A stretch of DNA of 5,469 nucleotides, from contig CAJTPK010000058.1 of NCBI GenBank assembly GCA_910578075.1, forward strand, positions 1 through 5,469. Direction: 5' to 3'. Made by a program: the position numbers and the translations under genes. Numbering within the stretch: the first letter of the stretch is position 1; every line of letters begins with the position of its first letter. Below the pieces are notes generated by a model. It worked only from the letters and a program-made list of their open reading frames with translations, made no database searches and was not told the origin of the DNA. Source of the DNA: an uncultured Muribaculaceae bacterium. Lineage in GTDB: Bacteria > Bacteroidota > Bacteroidia > Bacteroidales > Muribaculaceae. Of this stretch, positions 4,054-5,469 are shown in pieces.

Positions 4054-4947
4054 ATGATATATCCGCAACTACATTTCACCGGGCAGGTATGGCGACCGCC
4101 ATACGAAGCCAATTCGCAGCTTCTTCAGATTACATCCGGCTGCACATGGCACAAGTGTAAATTCTGTAGTCTTTATCACGGCACACCCTTCCGAATGTCG
4201 CCTCTCTCGGAGGTAGAGGAAGACCTGAAAGTCATCCGCCAGTGGCAGCCACGCGCACGGCGAGTCTATCTCACCGGTGCAAATCCTTTTGCACTTAGTT
4301 ACAACAAGCTGATGGATGTGGCACTTCTGCTGAGGAAATATCTCCCTCACTTGGTATCGTTCGGAATGTTCGCCCGTGTTACGGACATCGCGCCAAAGTC
4401 GGTGGAAGAACTGAAAAACCTTCGGCACATGAAGCTCGACAGCATCAACATAGGTATTGAGACGGCTCACGACGAGACCCTCGATAGAATGAACAAAGGT
4501 TATCACGCATCTGACATTCTTGCGCAGTTGTCGAAACTCGACGCGGCGGGAATCCGTTACAACGTATTCTATCTTAACGGACTCGGAGGCAAGGGAAATG
4601 GCGAAGCCAGCGCAATTGCCACTGCCGATGTCTTGAACCAGCTTCATCCGTGCATAATCAACATCGTATCCTTGACCATATTCCCGGAATCACAACTGTA
4701 TCAAGAGGTCATAAACGGAACTTATGTGGAAGAGCCGGAAATCGAAAGGCTTATGGAGATGCGGACACTTATTGACCGACTGAAGATAAAGGTCAATCTG
4801 CTTGGTCATCACGTTTCCAATACAGTGCCGATAACCGGAGCATTGCCCGACGACAAAGCCGCGATACTCCGTGAATTTGACAAAGCGATAGCCGAGTTTC
4901 CAGAAGAGGAACTCAAAGCCTATCGCAGCAGGATATGGCATCTGTGA
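4054..4947 (+). CDS. Radical SAM protein of unknown substrate
   Basis: A 297-residue cytoplasmic radical SAM enzyme. The iron-sulfur cluster motif is C30-x4-C35-x2-C38 (SGCTWHKCKFCS), near the N-terminus. Then come VYLTGANPFALS, where many members have a GGE-like SAM-contact strand, NIGIETAHDETLDRMNKGY, a typical barrel segment, YNVFYLNGLGGKGNGE and NIVSLTIFPESQLY. The last ~50 residues are helical, with LLGHHVSNTVPITGALPDD. No second cysteine cluster (SPASM) and no B12 domain is seen. The reaction cannot be read; it resembles COG1032-like proteins common in anaerobes (from memory). The ATG at 4054 is chosen over 3982 because the promoter lies between them and the extra 24 residues are untypical. 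It is divergent from the HxlR operon and followed by a strong terminator, so it is probably a single-gene transcript. Confidence 0.85.
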   Translation: MIYPQLHFTGQVWRPPYEANSQLLQITSGCTWHKCKFCSLYHGTPFRMSPLSEVEEDLKVIRQWQPRARRVYLTGANPFALSYNKLMDVALLLRKYLPHLVSFGMFARVTDIAPKSVEELKNLRHMKLDSINIGIETAHDETLDRMNKGYHASDILAQLSKLDAAGIRYNVFYLNGLGGKGNGEASAIATADVLNQLHPCIINIVSLTIFPESQLYQEVINGTYVEEPEIERLMEMRTLIDRLKIKVNLLGHHVSNTVPITGALPDDKAAILREFDKAIAEFPEEELKAYRSRIWHL

Positions 4948-4966
4948 AGATTCCTTATCGATTTCA

Positions 4967-4996
4967 GGTCTGTCCCGGCAAGGACAGGCCTTTTTT
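4967..4996 (+). terminator. Strong intrinsic terminator of the radical SAM gene
   Basis: GGTCTGTCC (4967-4975) pairs over nine positions, one of them G-T, with GGACAGGCC (4982-4990) around the loop CGGCAA. It is followed directly by six T (4991-4996). It starts 20 bases after the stop codon. Confidence 0.9.
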
Positions 4997-5021
4997 ATGC
5001 CATAATGTCATTGAAAATTCG

Positions 5022-5029
5022 TAACTTTA
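5022..5029 (+). promoter_or_regulatory. Weak candidate -7 element for the SanA-like gene
   Basis: TAACTTTA differs from TAnnTTTG only in the last base. No clear TTTG or TTG is found at the right distance upstream. A start near 5036 would give a leader of about 60 nt to the ATG at 5097. The rest of 4997-5096 is AT-rich and shows nothing else. Confidence 0.35.
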
Positions 5030-5096
5030 CATTTTAAAACTCAACATATTCAAAGCAATATATAAAGCCCAAAGAACAGATAAACAACAACTGTCG

Positions 5097-5469
5097 ATGA
5101 CTCATAATTTCAAACTATTGATAAAACGACTTGCATTAAGCCTCGCAGCCTTTCTACTTCTGATTGTCGCTTTTACAGTCTATGCCAATGTCATGGTTGA
5201 AAAAGCGGCTAATGAGAGGGTTTATACTTCCGTTGATGCTATCCCATATAATAGAGCCGCTCTTCTTTTGGGCACAAATCCGCTCAATAAATGGGGACGT
5301 CCCAATTCATACTTCACCAACCGTATAAAGACGGCCTCCGAACTTTTTCATGCCGGAAAGGTAGATTACATCATTGCCAGTGGTGACAATCATACCAAGG
5401 ATTATGACGAACCGACGGCTATGCGTGACTCACTTATGGCTCATGGAGTTCCGGAGGACAGAATCATTC
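5097..5469 (+). CDS. sanA: SanA/YdcF-family (DUF218) membrane-anchored protein, 3' part cut off
   Basis: The first 124 codons of a SanA-type protein; the gene runs past the right edge. A single hydrophobic segment at about 12-30, preceded by lysines and arginine, anchors it in the inner membrane with the rest outside. The DUF218 core follows: IPYNRAALLLGTNP (49-62), YFTNRIKTASELFHAGKVDYIIASGDN (72-98) and DEPTAMRDSLMAHGVPEDRII. This order closely follows E. coli SanA (LPYRQVGVVLGT, YRYRI, SGDN, NEP-TMR) as I remember it. SanA is linked to the envelope barrier against vancomycin at high temperature; its biochemical activity is not settled. The ATG at 5097 is the natural start, since it leaves a short positive N-terminus before the membrane segment. 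It is not likely to be co-transcribed with the radical SAM gene, because of the terminator between them. Confidence 0.85.
   Translation, partial: MTHNFKLLIKRLALSLAAFLLLIVAFTVYANVMVEKAANERVYTSVDAIPYNRAALLLGTNPLNKWGRPNSYFTNRIKTASELFHAGKVDYIIASGDNHTKDYDEPTAMRDSLMAHGVPEDRII

Noticed and set aside
4069..4647. Long open frame on the minus strand opposite the radical SAM gene
   Set aside because: It shows no domain or plausible composition and mirrors a convincing gene on the other strand.
1..5469. CRISPR arrays, insertion sequences, tRNA or rRNA genes, attachment sites
   Set aside because: No repeat array, transposase, terminal inverted repeats or RNA gene signature was seen anywhere in the window.

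Overview
The window looks like a piece of a Bacteroidales chromosome, probably from a gut anaerobe. The reasons are several promoter-like sites with the Bacteroidetes pattern TTTG/TTG-N20-TAnnTTTG, no clear Shine-Dalgarno sites, and protein families common in that order. A narrower guess such as Muribaculaceae is inference only. All family calls were made by reading protein motifs; no database was searched.

Layout, left to right. (1) A possible tail of a + strand gene (to 65), then a minus-strand hairpin terminator. (2) A DJ-1/YajL-family protein with a five-cysteine C-terminal tail (124-768, -) facing an HxlR-family regulator (922-1290, +). Their shared intergenic region holds two promoter matches that point at each other across a 23-bp near-palindrome, a good operator candidate. 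(3) A short AT-richer stretch (1291-1437) with what may be remains of a small gene. (4) A minus-strand run of six closely packed genes, in transcription order: a second HxlR regulator (3918-3565), VOC/glyoxalase-fold protein, TfoX N-terminal-domain protein, 4-OT-like tautomerase, hexapeptide acetyltransferase, and an AT-rich SUKH (SMI1/KNR4) protein ending at 1438. (5) Divergent from that run, a radical SAM protein (4054-4947, +) with its own promoter and a strong intrinsic terminator. (6) The start of a SanA/YdcF-family envelope protein (5097 to the window edge, +).

How it may work together (inference): HxlR proteins with N-terminal cysteines often sense electrophiles, aldehydes or disulfide stress. 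Here two of them each sit beside genes of the kind that handle reactive small molecules: DJ-1 in one case, VOC protein and tautomerase in the other. The window thus resembles two neighbouring reactive-electrophile response modules. The SUKH gene at the operon end is the part that fits least and may be a later arrival. Nothing here is clearly a new defence or mobile system; the best leads are the promoter/operator architecture, the cysteine tail and the tautomerase that lacks the usual arginines.
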